Below, piece by piece: positions 11,463 through 22,446 of a stretch of 59,552 nucleotides of DNA. How positions within the stretch are numbered: position 1 is the first letter of the stretch; the number at the start of each line of letters is the position of its first letter. Both the position numbers and the translations under genes were made by a program. The notes under the pieces were generated by a model. It was not told where the DNA came from. It was given only the letters and a program-made list of their open reading frames with translations, and did not search any database. Origin of the DNA: Lactifluus volemus (lineage: Eukaryota > Basidiomycota > Agaricomycetes > Russulales > Russulaceae); the NCBI GenBank assembly GCA_022376515.1, contig WTXI01000227.1, positions 1 through 59,552 of the forward strand, in the 5' to 3' direction.

Positions 11463-14400
11463 CTAATATAAAGGACTTGTTTGCAGCTTCCTTCGACGGT
11501 GCACGTCCTCGAGTGCCGCTAGGACGGCAGGTCTGGGCGCGCATTGATCGCGCCAAATCTGGCTTGCACGCCTTTTTACCCACAAATGAGAAATATCAAC
11601 GCAAGAGTGTGACAAAGAAACGTACTTGATGCGTTGGAGAAAGACCACGCCTCGTGCAACGGACCGAAGAGTCTTTCGTCGCGGTTTATGTGATGGTCCA
11701 GGAATCGGTGAAGTGATCCTTGCAATCATAGCAAGGACTTGTTCTTCGCTGGAGGTTGGCGATGGTTGGCCCGTCCGATATGAAGGTTATGGGACCGAAC
11801 TCACCTGCGCTCTCGCCGACTGAGAAGGATCAGTAAATACTGCTTTTGGTAGACCAGGTCCATTCGCAGTGTATTTTCCCGCGTGAACTTAGCCTTTAGG
11901 TAATGTATATGGACAATAAGTCCTTTACACTCGTCTTTATGTCGTTCCCGGAGAGCTGAAAGCTGAGCGGAGCCGCTACATGGCGTCGCGCACAGGTCAG
12001 AAAGGTCCAAATGGAGAAAGCGCTCCGACTCTCACCTAGCGCATACGTGTCTATTCCAGGTCTTCTTCTCGCCTTCAAGGAGATCAAGGCGCTGATGTAA
12101 TATTCTGAGCTCCGCACCCGCCTGTTTCTGTTCTCGCAAGGCCTTGTCGAGTTTCGTTCTCGTCTCTTCGACGTCTTTGCGGGCTCGGGTTTTCTCTGCC
12201 TTGCGCTCCGTGTCGCGCCTCGAATTATCCTCTTCTCGCCGTTTCCGCTCAGCGCGCAAGTCCCGGCCGAGGGTTTCTGCGCTACGCCGTACACGCGCAA
12301 GATCGGCCTCGAGTGCTGCCACCACGACGTCCTGCTCCCGTTCTCGAGCCTGGGCAGCAGCCGCTCGAATATGCGCAGCTTCGGTGGCTTGCAACGCGTC
12401 GGCTTGGTCGGCGAGCGCTTTTTTGAGCTCTTCAATCTCAAGCTTTTGAAAGTCAAGCGCGTGGCGTCGATCGTCGTGGGATATCTGAGACGCCCTTTGC
12501 TCTTCCCTAAGCTTATCCATTTGCTGCACGGAACCGCTCAGAACACTTGTCCTTTTGGATAATAAGTGGACGTCACGTACCTCCAAGGAATTTTTGAAGC
12601 GTTGCTGTAACTTCTTGTGTTCGGCTGCGAGAAGAGAACGCTCGTGTCTGAGATGTTCGATTGTCTCTGCATTTTCTTCAGCCTTGGCTTCGAGTCGCCG
12701 CGCTTTCTGCTCCGCCGTAGCATTTACTATAAAACAATGACCGCGTTAGGAAGTATCCGTGTGAGGCTCACAACAATTACGCACCACGCAACTCGTCCTC
12801 CAAGACGTTGTTATTGCGCTTGATACGTTGCAGCTGCAGTTTCACGTCCTCCATATCAGACTCGGTCCTCCTCAGCTGGAGCAAGACGTTCTCCTTCTCT
12901 CTCTCAGCACGAGTCTGCTCAACCGTAAGGTCTCGTAGACAGGCCCGCTCAGCTTTGAGGTCCTCCTCCAAATCCGCTATCGTCTGTTTCGCTTGGTCCA
13001 GCTCCTGCAAGTTCGAAGAGACCATGAGCAAAAAAAAAAGTATCCGAGAAACGGAAACGAATCCATACACCGAGAACGCCGTTTCTCGTCTTCTCCGACC
13101 TGCGTTCCGTCTTCTCGGCTCGCTCTTTGGCATCCCGTATCTGGTGATCGAGACGGTTCGCGGCGTCCTTGAGAACGGCGTTGTCGCCAAGTAGCTGCCG
13201 CTTTTCCTCCCGCCATTGCTTCTTCATCGAGTCGAGCTCCTTGTTGACGGCCTGCAGCTCAGCCTTGAGCGACTCGGAAGATTTGACAGGCGTCGACTCG
13301 GAAGCGTAGCTTAGAGTGGAAAAGTCGACCGTGCTGTTTTCCAACGGACGTTATCAGCTTGAGCATGAATTCCAAAATCGTAGAAATAAATCGTCATCTC
13401 CCACCTATCGTCTCCATCTGCAACACGGTTCAGGCTGCGCATGTCCGCCCTCTGGCGACAATGAGGACATTTGGCTTTCGCGAGACGGCACAGACGGCGT
13501 TCTTCGCGGCGGTTGAGTCGTGCAACGTCCTCCTCGAGCGCGCCGGACCGTGCACGTTCATCATTGAGGCGCATCTCGAGTTCTACGTTCCCGAATCCAG
13601 CATGTTCGAGCCGATCGAGCTTCTCGTCGATGCTCTCATTCGCGCGGCCGAGTTCCCTTTCCAGGCGTTGGATTTCCGCGATGTAAGGTGCCATTGAAGG
13701 GTCAGAGGGCGAGGAGTGCAGCCATGACATCTAGAAGAATTTTTACAGACCGAATTGTGAGTGAGCGAACGTCTGAGTTAATAAGTTAGATATTGCTACT
13801 TACGTCTCGTAATGGAGCCCCCGGGGTTTTGGGCGTCTTCAATGTCATGTTGAACAATTGACGGTGCATAGGCGATATACCGTTCGCGCTGCTGAACTTG
13901 CCCGGTGTGTTCCAACCTACCGTCTCGTGCTTGAGACTATCGAGGCGTTCCTGCAAGTCCTCCCGCTCCTTCTCCAATAGCTCGATTTTGGCATCACGCG
14001 CCCGGTCAAGTGCTTTGCGCGCAGGGGACTGAACGAGCTCGCTATTCAAACGGCTGATCTCGCGGTGCGCGTCATCGAGTTCACGCTCCAACGCCTCGAT
14101 CTGGTCCTCTGCCTCTTCGAGTTCGGTATTGCGTTCATCAGCACGGGACTTGTCGACGCGTTCGCGTTCGCGCTCGAGCGTCGCCACTCTACTCCGGAGC
14201 TCGGAAAGGGCTTCTCCATCCGAACACATCTTCTGTTCGGCGGCGTCTAGCGCATCTTCGAGTTGCTTCACGAGCTCGTCGTTGTGCTCAGCTTCTTGCC
14301 TGAGCTTAGCGACGGCACCGTCATCCCCGACGGCCTGGTCGTGAGCGTCTTGAATCTCTTGCTGCAAGCCTTCGATATGATCCATCGCCACGCCAGCATC

Positions 14401-17005
14401 CGTCTCGAGTTCCGTAATATAATCCTTGGCATCCTCCAGTTCGCGGTCGCGTTCTTGCAATCTGACCTCTTGTCCAGAAAGCTTGCGCTCGAGATCCTCT
14501 AGCGCGGTCTCCTTTGCCTCCAAATCACCTTGAAGCTTTCGAGAGCGCGATTTTTCATCCCGAAGACGCCCCTCTGCCTCGGCCACATCATCTTCGAGTC
14601 GCTCAACGTGAGATCGCAAGTCGTGGAGTTGGGCATTGCTCTTGACCAGCTTCTGGTTGGCTTCGTGAAGTTTGCCGCCAAGCTCGCTGCGATCTCCGAG
14701 CGTATTCTCGGCGTTTTCTGCCCTCATCCGAGCAAACTCGGCTTCCTCCTCGACGCGCTTCAGCGCCTTCTCCAGCTCCTTGAGCAACCTATCCTTCTCG
14801 ATAGAGTCGGCCGCGGCAGCCTCCGCCTTCTCGACTTTGGTCTCCAAGTCGCGGATGATGCCTTCGACGCCGCGCTCGACCTCGACCATGCGTTCGCGCC
14901 AACGTTCCTTGTCCCTCGACCGTTCGGCCTGCTCAGCATCGAGCGCCCCGATCGCCTCGTCTCGCTCTTGTTGACAATCGCGCAACTCCCCGCCCAGCGA
15001 CTCGAGCTCTGCTTCCATTTCCAGCTTTTCCTCCATCCACCCTTCTCCGCCCGCGTCCTCCTTCACGTCTCCCAACGGCGAGCCAATGTCGCTCATACGC
15101 CGACCGGCACTCGACCGTCGGCTACCTGCGCCGCCAGCGAACATCTGCTGTCGAACGAGCTCCATTTCCTCTTGCAAGGCCGCATTTTCCTCCGCAAGGC
15201 CCATGTTCTCCTGACGCAGGATATCAACTTGACCCGCCAGGTTCTCGCTCTCTTCCTGTAGGCGTCGATTGAGGCCATGTAGGTACGTATTCAGCTTTCC
15301 GGCGTTGAAGCGGCCAATGCCGTGGCCCCCGACACCTAAACCCATGACATGGTCGAAGGAAGCGTTGGCACGTGGATGTGTGGTGAGATCATGCGAAGAT
15401 GCGGTACTAATAAATGATGCTCCACCTCCAGCGTCCTCAGACTCAGACGCTGAGGCAGTCCAGCCTCTTGAAAGAGGGTGAGAGAGCCGGCCCACCGTGC
15501 GCGTCCGCTGTCGCGGGGCGGGTGTGAAACTGGCGAAAGCCGCAGTGAGCGGCCTAACGGTGGCGACCGATGCCTGCGACTGTTCCTGGGTCGGTTGACC
15601 GAATGAACCTGGCGAAGCAGAATCGCCCTCTTCCTCGTCAATTGAAGCTGAGAGTGAAGTGCGCTGAGGATGCGGTGTGGGGTGGGCAAACCGTGGACGT
15701 GCAGTGGAGTTGATAACATCAATGAGGAAGGAGCGACGTCGGGAAAATGGCGTGGTCAAGTCCCTGTTGGTCGAGACACTGTTATCAGGTACAACTGCTG
15801 GTGTCGAAGGGAGACCGGGTACGAGGAAGCGGGGTCGAGGGCGAGGCGGGAATGCGGGCGTTGGCGTGAACATGACAGAAGGTACTGGAGACGATTGCGC
15901 CACCGAGAGCGTTGGTGAAGACTGCGATCCTACACGACTAGACGAGACGTAGGATGGAGTAGCCGAAGGAAAATAAGGGTGGGCTGTCTGCTCTTCGGAA
16001 GAAAAGGTAGGATTTGGTTCATCCTCAAGCTCATCAGAATTGGTGACGCTTTCAACTGGTGTAGCTTCTTCAGCAGGGTGGTGCTCATCATGAAGCACCT
16101 GCCCCGAGTCTTTCTCCAAGTCTGGTGACTCAGAGACGTCGCTTGGAAGGGGTAAATCACTCAAAGACGGAGGCTCGCCATCATCTAAGCTTTCAGGAGG
16201 GATGACTGAGAGCACACTGAGCGACGGAGCATTGTTCAGTTGCGCAGGTCCAGCCGACCTGCTAGAATGAGGAGTGGAATTAGAGGAAGATGATGACTGG
16301 GAAAGGGTCCGCGTGAGAGACGGGGTACGCATACGAGGGATAGGTTTTCGAAAAGACACGTTTCGCATCTTATCAAAGGGACTGGTCTATAGTTGATCGT
16401 TGAGTGACGGGCTTGGAGGAGAAAGATGAGGACTATTTACACACCTTGGGCTCCGACTTGAGGCTGACGGAATAGTTATACTTTGAGTGACCGTGTCCGG
16501 TCATGTCCTCCAATGGATACGGAGACCCGGGAGGTTGCAATGCTTCTTCAAGCGACATGTCGTGTTCATGACCATCCTGAGCATCCTCCAAACCGACCTT
16601 GTTAGGTGGTGAGTACGATGCTATCGCACTGACATCATCAAAGCTGATCTCGGTCCGCTGGATAGATGTGTGTGGCGAGCGCTTCGATAAACTCCCTGCT
16701 GAGGATGAGAATGCAGACCCAGAGCGACTGGCACGACTGGCGATGGACTGTGCAAAACGTGCGGTACTGGAGGTGGAGCCACTTGACTGCAGGCGAAAGG
16801 TTGTCTGGGCTGAGAGTGGCGCGGGAGTGGATTGCAAGGGAGAGGTGGGATTGAGATTGGATTGATGACTCTCTTCTGAGGTAGTAGTGACGTTGACATC
16901 GTTTGAGTCTTCGAAAGCTGGGACCTCGGGCAGAGAAGGTAGATCATTTTGCTCATCTGCCTCTATGCGGCGCCATATTCTTGACGGTGTTTCGAGCAGA
17001 GCCAT
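11463..17005 (-). CDS. PCP1: Pericentrin-like spindle pole body protein with PACT domain
   Basis: This is a long coiled-coil scaffold of the Pcp1/Spc110/pericentrin type, which anchors gamma-tubulin complexes at the spindle pole body. Nine exons (16445-17005, 13804-16386, 13405-13730, 13069-13333, 12785-13004, 12036-12726, 11805-11975, 11626-11748, 11463-11571) total 5,049 nt and 1,682 residues. Residues 1 to about 520 are disordered and Ser/Pro-rich with many SP/TP sites. Heptad-rich coiled coil then runs to about residue 1550, interrupted by a CPHC..R segment. The C-terminal PACT domain reads HYLKAKFTRENTLRMDLVY then QKQYLLILL, and ends in a VARGVVFLQRI block. I do not find a clear CM1 motif. 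One possible 45-nt in-frame intron near 12555-12600 is left in the coding sequence. The start is ATG 17005. Confidence 0.88.
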
Positions 17006-17131
17006 TATGCATCAAGCGAGGCAGCGACGCCAAAACGGGCCCGGCCAATACAACCGTCACTCACGTGATCGCGTTTAATCCCTCTGTTAAAGCACGTGCC
17101 AAGGTCGCGCTCGAGGTCTGACAACACTACC
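17006..17131. promoter_or_regulatory. Compact bidirectional promoter
   Basis: Only 126 bp lie between the divergent start codons of the pericentrin-like gene (minus) and the RING gene (plus). The interval must hold both promoters. It contains two CACGTG-related sites (TCACGTGA at about 17062 and GCACGTGC at about 17093), which are E-box-like, and no TATA box. Shared control of the two genes is inferred from spacing alone. Confidence 0.6.
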
Positions 17132-18596
17132 ATGAGCGACGCGGATTGTCCAATATGTATGAACCACTTCAAATTTCAAGATATACGCTCTCTTCCTTGT
17201 GGTAAATCTCGAAAAAGATTATTCATTGATCACAACGTTTATCGTCGTCCGCAGGACACACGTATTGCTCCGCTTGCATTGATGAATTGATTGGGAGACC
17301 ATCTGCCGAGGATGGTATCTCCAGATGCCCGGAATGCCGACAACAGTTCCAATTTGATGACATCAGACGATTGTTCATCAACTCTTCCAATAGAAATCGT
17401 AATATCTCGTCACCACAAGCGACTTCATCAAGCGTCTGCTCTTCTGTTGAGACACAAGGCTTCATAAGGCAAGCGAGGTTCATAGCGAGGCGCCTAGGAA
17501 GGATCAAGGCCGAGTCACCTGTACAGAGCCTCAAGACAGCGGTAGATGTCATCAAACATGTCGCGACAATCCAGTGCAAAGAGGCGCAAGTACGCCCTCA
17601 TGAACCCCTTCCTCGTACCGTCCATCTTACAAACTTGCTTTGCTATAGGAAATCCTGTGGAAGGCCGTGCGAGAGTTTTGGCTTAGCCTGGTCCCTTACT
17701 TCGAGCAATTAGATCGATGCGAAGAATTGCGAAATGCCATAACTGGCTTGCGGCAACGCATGGACGTATTGGACCAGACTTCTACTAGTCTTCGCTCGGA
17801 GGTAGAAAAAGAGCGCAATCAAGCACAGCGATATTTCCACACGTTAAAAGACAAAGACCAGGAGATAGCAGAACTAAGGATGGCGCTTCGTCGAGTTGAG
17901 GATGAGAACGAATGGGAGCGACAACGGCATCATACCGTCCTTGCACATCTCAGAGCATCTGTGTGTTTTGTTCCTGTCAAGTCGACTTTCTCTGTTTTTC
18001 CGTGATACTCATCGCTTGAACTAATACAGACGATTAAGCAGCGTGCTCAAATCAAGCAACTCAGAAAAGACCTTAAAACTCGCGAGGAAGAGACCGCAAC
18101 GAGTGGATTTCAACGGGAAGAGGAGTCTCTCATCATTGAACCCGATGTAGCATATAATAAAGAAAGATCTCATCGTCTCGACATCTACAATGAGGATAGT
18201 CTCTCCTCGAAATACCACGAGGTAAGTCAAGCCAGAACACGTGTTCAGACCCAGCCCTTCTAAGCCTATTTTCCCTAGTCATCTCACGAAGCAAGTACAC
18301 ACGCTGTCGGCCTCGACGACACCTTTTCTGGAGACGACCTCCCTGACAATTGCCCATCGAAGCAGCCCATGTCTCCACCTACCCAATGGAAACGGCGTTC
18401 CCACACAGCGGATCCGCCGGAAATTGGCCACCCATCGCCTGAGCGCCCGAAATTTGGTTCAGATTGGAATTTGAAAGGCCCACGACGGGCGTTGGCAAGG
18501 TCTAACTCTGAGGTGCTCCCATTTCCTTTGGACGCTCAGGGAAGACCAAAAGGACTACTCAAATACGGTTCACGAGTGCGCGTGAAAGGGAGGTGA
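17132..18596 (+). CDS. RING-HC finger protein with central coiled coil (probable E3 ligase)
   Basis: Five exons (17132-17201, 17255-17589, 17649-17960, 18030-18221, 18279-18596) give 1,227 nt and 408 residues. The RING starts almost at the N-terminus: CPIC, then CGHTYCSAC, then CPEC, a C3HC4 set that is complete only after splicing of the first intron. A helical and coiled-coil stretch with many Glu, Arg and Lys follows (about residues 150-270). The rest is a polar, disordered C-terminus ending in a basic GLLKYGSRVRVKGR segment. RING-HC proteins of this layout are usually ubiquitin ligases; the substrate is unknown. A second RING gene of similar plan lies at 19992-20982. Confidence 0.85.
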
Positions 18597-18776
18597 GACA
18601 AATGAGACCGTTTTGTTTTGCATCGGATATTGGTGGTACACCGGGATAGTGTACAAATAGCAAAGACCGACGTTTCTGACGTGACATCGAGAATGTTAGG
18701 AACATGGTAGTACATGGGCGTTTATCTGGATTGTAATTATAAAAACAGCGTGGAATGCGGTGCATGCGCGGCATCC
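18597..18776. other. Convergent 3' interval
   Basis: This 180-bp gap holds the 3' ends of two convergent genes, the RING gene (plus) and VPS25 (minus). No coding sequence is seen. Confidence 0.5.
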
Positions 18777-19727
18777 TCAGCACTTGACATTGCGAGGAAA
18801 CAATCGCACGCCGTCCCCGTCTGATATGCTGATAAGTTGAGCCCGACCGCTCTTGGCGAGTATCGCTATTGCGCTGCGTAATAGTGAATCAGGGATCCCC
18901 GATAGCGCAGATGGCACTGGGGGATCCGAAATCTCGTAAAAGGTCAAGATCGTGTTCATCTGTCCCGTACTCGTCGCCTGCACACGGAGAATTATGTGTG
19001 AGCCACATGGGGCGGATGAGATCGAAAGGGAGGATGGAGGGAAGGAGGGATCACGAACCCATTCGTGTAGAACCTCGGCCCATTCCTCAGGTAACCGCCA
19101 GTAAAGCAAGACCGCTCGCGTCTGCTTCGCGGGTTCGTACACGGCAAGATTCTTGCTGACCATAATACCAATAATACGCGTGAGGTAATCGGACATCAAT
19201 CTCCCTGCAAAGAAATTTGGAAAAAGAAGAGGAAGAGAGGGACGAGGTGGTGATGCTTGGTGCGTTTTGCGCCACGCCTACACCCAGCCCCAGTCCCTTC
19301 CTCTCCCCCCTTCCTCTCCATCGTTATCATCATCTGCGGCTTACCAAGGCAAAAGAGAGAGAACCCACGATTGATTCTCGGGTTTCTCAGCACCTCGTCC
19401 CATTCGCCGCCACTTGATACCTCGGCATCCTCGACCCGCAATATGAATAAGCGGCGGTGGCGCGCATAAGCAAGGATCAGGCGCGTCCACTGTTCAGTAA
19501 AGACGGCTTGGGTGGTGGCGTTTGGCTGCTGGCTGGTGTGGACCATCGCTGAGATGGGATCAAAGTTCATCGAGTCGAGTAAAGTACTGACGTGAAGAAA
19601 GGCGGCGCAGAATGGACAGACGGCAAGAGGAAGCCTGGATTATGGACAAGTCAATGCTGGAAGTTATACATAGTTTGTGCAAGAACGGGGCCACACCGCT
19701 GTCAGTTTTGTATGTTGACAGATTCAT
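18777..19727 (-). CDS. VPS25: ESCRT-II subunit Vps25
   Basis: Vps25 is the ESCRT-II subunit that recruits Vps20/ESCRT-III during multivesicular body sorting. Five exons (19697-19727, 19592-19634, 19369-19532, 19059-19204, 18777-18977) sum to 585 nt and 194 residues, close to the family size. The N-terminus carries the diagnostic PSVHSAPPFF then TQQPN signature, which appears only after splicing. The first winged helix has FTEQWTRLILAYARHRRLF. The second carries EEWAEVLHEW joined to STGQMNTILTFYEI. A tiny first exon of 31 nt (ATG 19727) is inferred because the next exon has no in-frame ATG. All splice sites are GT..AG. Confidence 0.93.
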
Positions 19728-19991
19728 TAGGGAAAAGAGAGAGTGGAAGAGAGGCAAGTGACCTCGTTAGTCATCATGATCATACGCAAATACAGTAAAT
19801 GATTATTTGGCTGCTGGAGGGATTATATATATGATGAACAGACGACTGCAAATCACGATGCCTAATCCTAGATGTTCCCTACACGATGATGTCCTAACAT
19901 ATGGATACAAAAACTAATGATGAATGACAAAGGACGATTATGTTCAATCATTCCAGCCTTTTGTCAACTAAGCGCTTGCGGACGCCGTTAG

Positions 19992-20982
19992 TCATGGGGA
20001 TATTAAATGGGGAATCACCATCGCTGGTATTGACGGGGCCGTGTTTGCCGAATGTTCCAAACGAAGAGCAGGCATCATCCTCCTTCGCTTGGAGCTCCTC
20101 TCGAGTGGCTCGGAATCAGACACGGGTGACGCAACCCCGTCCGGCGGACAAATGAGCGGCACACAAGGTACATCATCAGCTTGCAGAGAGGTTTTGAGTG
20201 TTTGCGGCAAAGCTTCGTGTGATATGAAATCGCTCTCCCCCTCGTCGGATCCGCTATTCAAAAAAAACTGTCAAGGCAGCTCCACACTAGACGCTAGTCG
20301 GGACTGACCGGTGGACATCCGAGAACTTCCGTTTCAGGGTGTCATACTTCCGAGCGAGTTCATCCCGCTCATCTCTCAGCCTCCGTGCCTGGTCTCGTGC
20401 GAGACGCACGAGCGCACTTAACCCAAGTTGGGCAGCAACGTGCGCATTAGAGCGGGCACGCCATGCATGACAGCTCTGCCGTAAAACAGCGTTCTCCATC
20501 CCTAGTCGCGCAATGACCTTTTCATCATCGTCATCTTTGGGGGAGGCCACGGAGGTGCCCAACGTGGGTGAGGAAAGATCACTGAGGATGGGACTGGGAC
20601 TTGGGGGAGGGGTGGGTCCATTCAAATATAGGCGTCGGAAGGGAGAGAGAAGAAAAGGGCGCAGATGTGGAGGGATGAGGAGAGGATTAGGAGTGACTGC
20701 ACAAAGTGGGTGGGGCGTTATCATGATAGGGTTTTCATGAAGAGATGGTATGGACATGCCTATAAAAACCCGTTCACGACATGTTGGGCAATGGGCGACA
20801 GGTGATGATGGACCGGTCATGGCTTTAATCGCCTGAGATATGCAACCGTGACAATACACATGGCCTAGGACAAGGGATGTTAGCTCTTTGTGGCGACAGA
20901 GGACAGCAGGGATAAATGATGCACCACATGGAAGGGCCACAGGAGACTTGAGTGTGTCAAGACAGATCGCGCAAGCAGACAT
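19992..20982 (-). CDS. RING-HC finger protein (probable E3 ligase), short form
   Basis: Three exons (20925-20982, 20309-20864, 19992-20253) give 876 nt and 291 residues. The RING is N-terminal: CAIC, then LPCGHVYCHGC after splicing, then CPTC. It is followed by a Pro/Ser-rich segment and a helical basic-acidic stretch (LARDQARRLRDERDELARKY) likely to form a short coiled coil. The C-terminus is disordered with a basic SSKRRR patch. The order of parts, and a first intron falling inside the LPCG/H site, parallel the RING gene at 17132. The two may therefore be old paralogues, although the rest of the sequence is not obviously alike. Confidence 0.8.
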
Positions 20983-21383
20983 TGAGAGTAAATAAGGAAG
21001 ATGCGGGGTGGTAGACCGGCTTTATATCGCGGGTATGTACGGCACAGGATCGATTAGAAATATACGAGGGCCCGAGGTGAGTACTACTACTAGTAAGTGA
21101 CCAGACTTGAGAAGATTCCAGTTCTGAAAGGGTGACAAGGAAGGGGAAGAAGAGAGAGGTATTTTTGCTCGAGAGTGATGTGAGTACTTATATATATATT
21201 AACTTTGAGTCCCTCTCTGAGTAACAAGGGAGAGAAGGGAGAGTACAACTGCGGCGAGGCAACTGTACCGGTCCCGCCGCGTAAACTTAGATTGGCCGAG
21301 ATCTCGGATCTCGCCATCTGCACTCCGTCTGCGTCCGATGCTCTTTTACAAATTATCCTCTTCCGACTCGGCCCTGAGACTCT
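20983..21383. promoter_or_regulatory. Divergent intergenic region (RING gene / WLM protease)
   Basis: This is 401 bp between divergent start codons and so carries both promoters. TATATATATA at about 21190 is a candidate TATA or AT-rich element. No other motif is clear. Confidence 0.4.
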
Positions 21384-22446
21384 ATGTCACCACTTATCCT
21401 TCATGTCGCCCATCGCGGCGTCAACTATGATCTCTCTCTCTCACCGGACGATACTCTCGATGTCCTTTATACTCACCTAGAATCACTCACAGCTGTCCCA
21501 GTTTCCAGGCAGAAACTCTTATACAAGGGCAAGAAGCCTTCTCACACATCTAGTTCCACTCTCAAGGATGCTGGCTTATCCCACGGAATCAAAGTTACTA
21601 TGCTTGGTTCTACCGATCAAGAACTCGGAACTATGATCAAGGCAGAGAATGAGCAAAGACGCATAGAACAAGTTATGCAAGACCGCGCGTCCAAGGGTAC
21701 AGTCAAGGCACGTCGCTGACTGGCAACTATGCCACACGCTCACAACCCTCCTTAGGTGCGCTCTACAGGCGTAGCGAAACCCAACTCGTTCATCTTTCAC
21801 AAGTTGGAGCCTCTCTCACATCTCCCTAACCCTACCTCGGCTCTAGAACGCCTGCAGCGACTGTCGTCTGACCCAGCGATAAAGCACATTATGCTGACGA
21901 ATCAGCTTTCCGTCAGCTTGCTTACCGAGCTTGCTCCCCACGAACACCCTAACTTACTCGGCCTCAATGTGAATGCTGGACAGGCCATCAAGCTGCGTCT
22001 GAGGACTGACCAATATGACGGATTCAGACCTTATAGCGACATCCGGCGCGTGCTTTGTCACGAACTCGCCCACAACCTCTGGGGCGATCATGATAACAAT
22101 GTGAGTTTGTACCCGGTGTTCACTGATCCATCATTTTAGCTCACCAAACTCCAAGTTTAAGGAGTTCAACTCCAAGCTCAACCGGCAAGTGGCAGAGTTT
22201 GAACGGAGAGTGCGAGAGGGTACACACACCCTTACGAGCGCCGAAGACACGTATGTGCCTGTCCCTCGGCTCGAGGCGGAGATACAGGCGCACATCCTGG
22301 GAGGATCGGGCCCTCCCCCGTCGTCGGACGAATCAGCTGAAGAACGCCGGCGCAGAGTGCTTGACGCGGCTATGCAACGGCTGCGAGAAGAAGAGCAGGA
22401 GATCGAGAACAGCTGTGGAACTGCGCCAGCGAACCAGTCACATTAG
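21384..22446 (+). CDS. Ubiquitin-like domain / WLM metalloprotease
   Basis: Three exons (21384-21711, 21769-22100, 22156-22446) give 951 nt and 316 residues. Residues 1-75 form a ubiquitin-like fold (LSLSPDDTLDVLYTHLESLT, then QKLLYKGKK). A WLM domain follows (ALERLQRLSSDP, then GLNVNAGQAIKLRLRTD). Its zinc-protease signature HELAHNLWGDH near residue 206 keeps both histidines and the glutamate of HExxH plus the third histidine. The layout matches fungal ubiquitin-like/WLM fusion proteins related to Wss1, which act on DNA-protein crosslinks or SUMO and ubiquitin conjugates. The C-terminus is acidic and helical. I see no clear p97-binding or SUMO-binding motif, so the assignment to one pathway is inferred. 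Confidence 0.9.

Noticed and set aside
8591..20982. An endosomal gene cluster (VPS9 plus VPS25 in 11 kb)
   Set aside because: Functional clustering of housekeeping trafficking genes is not usual in fungi, and unrelated genes lie between them. It is most likely coincidence.
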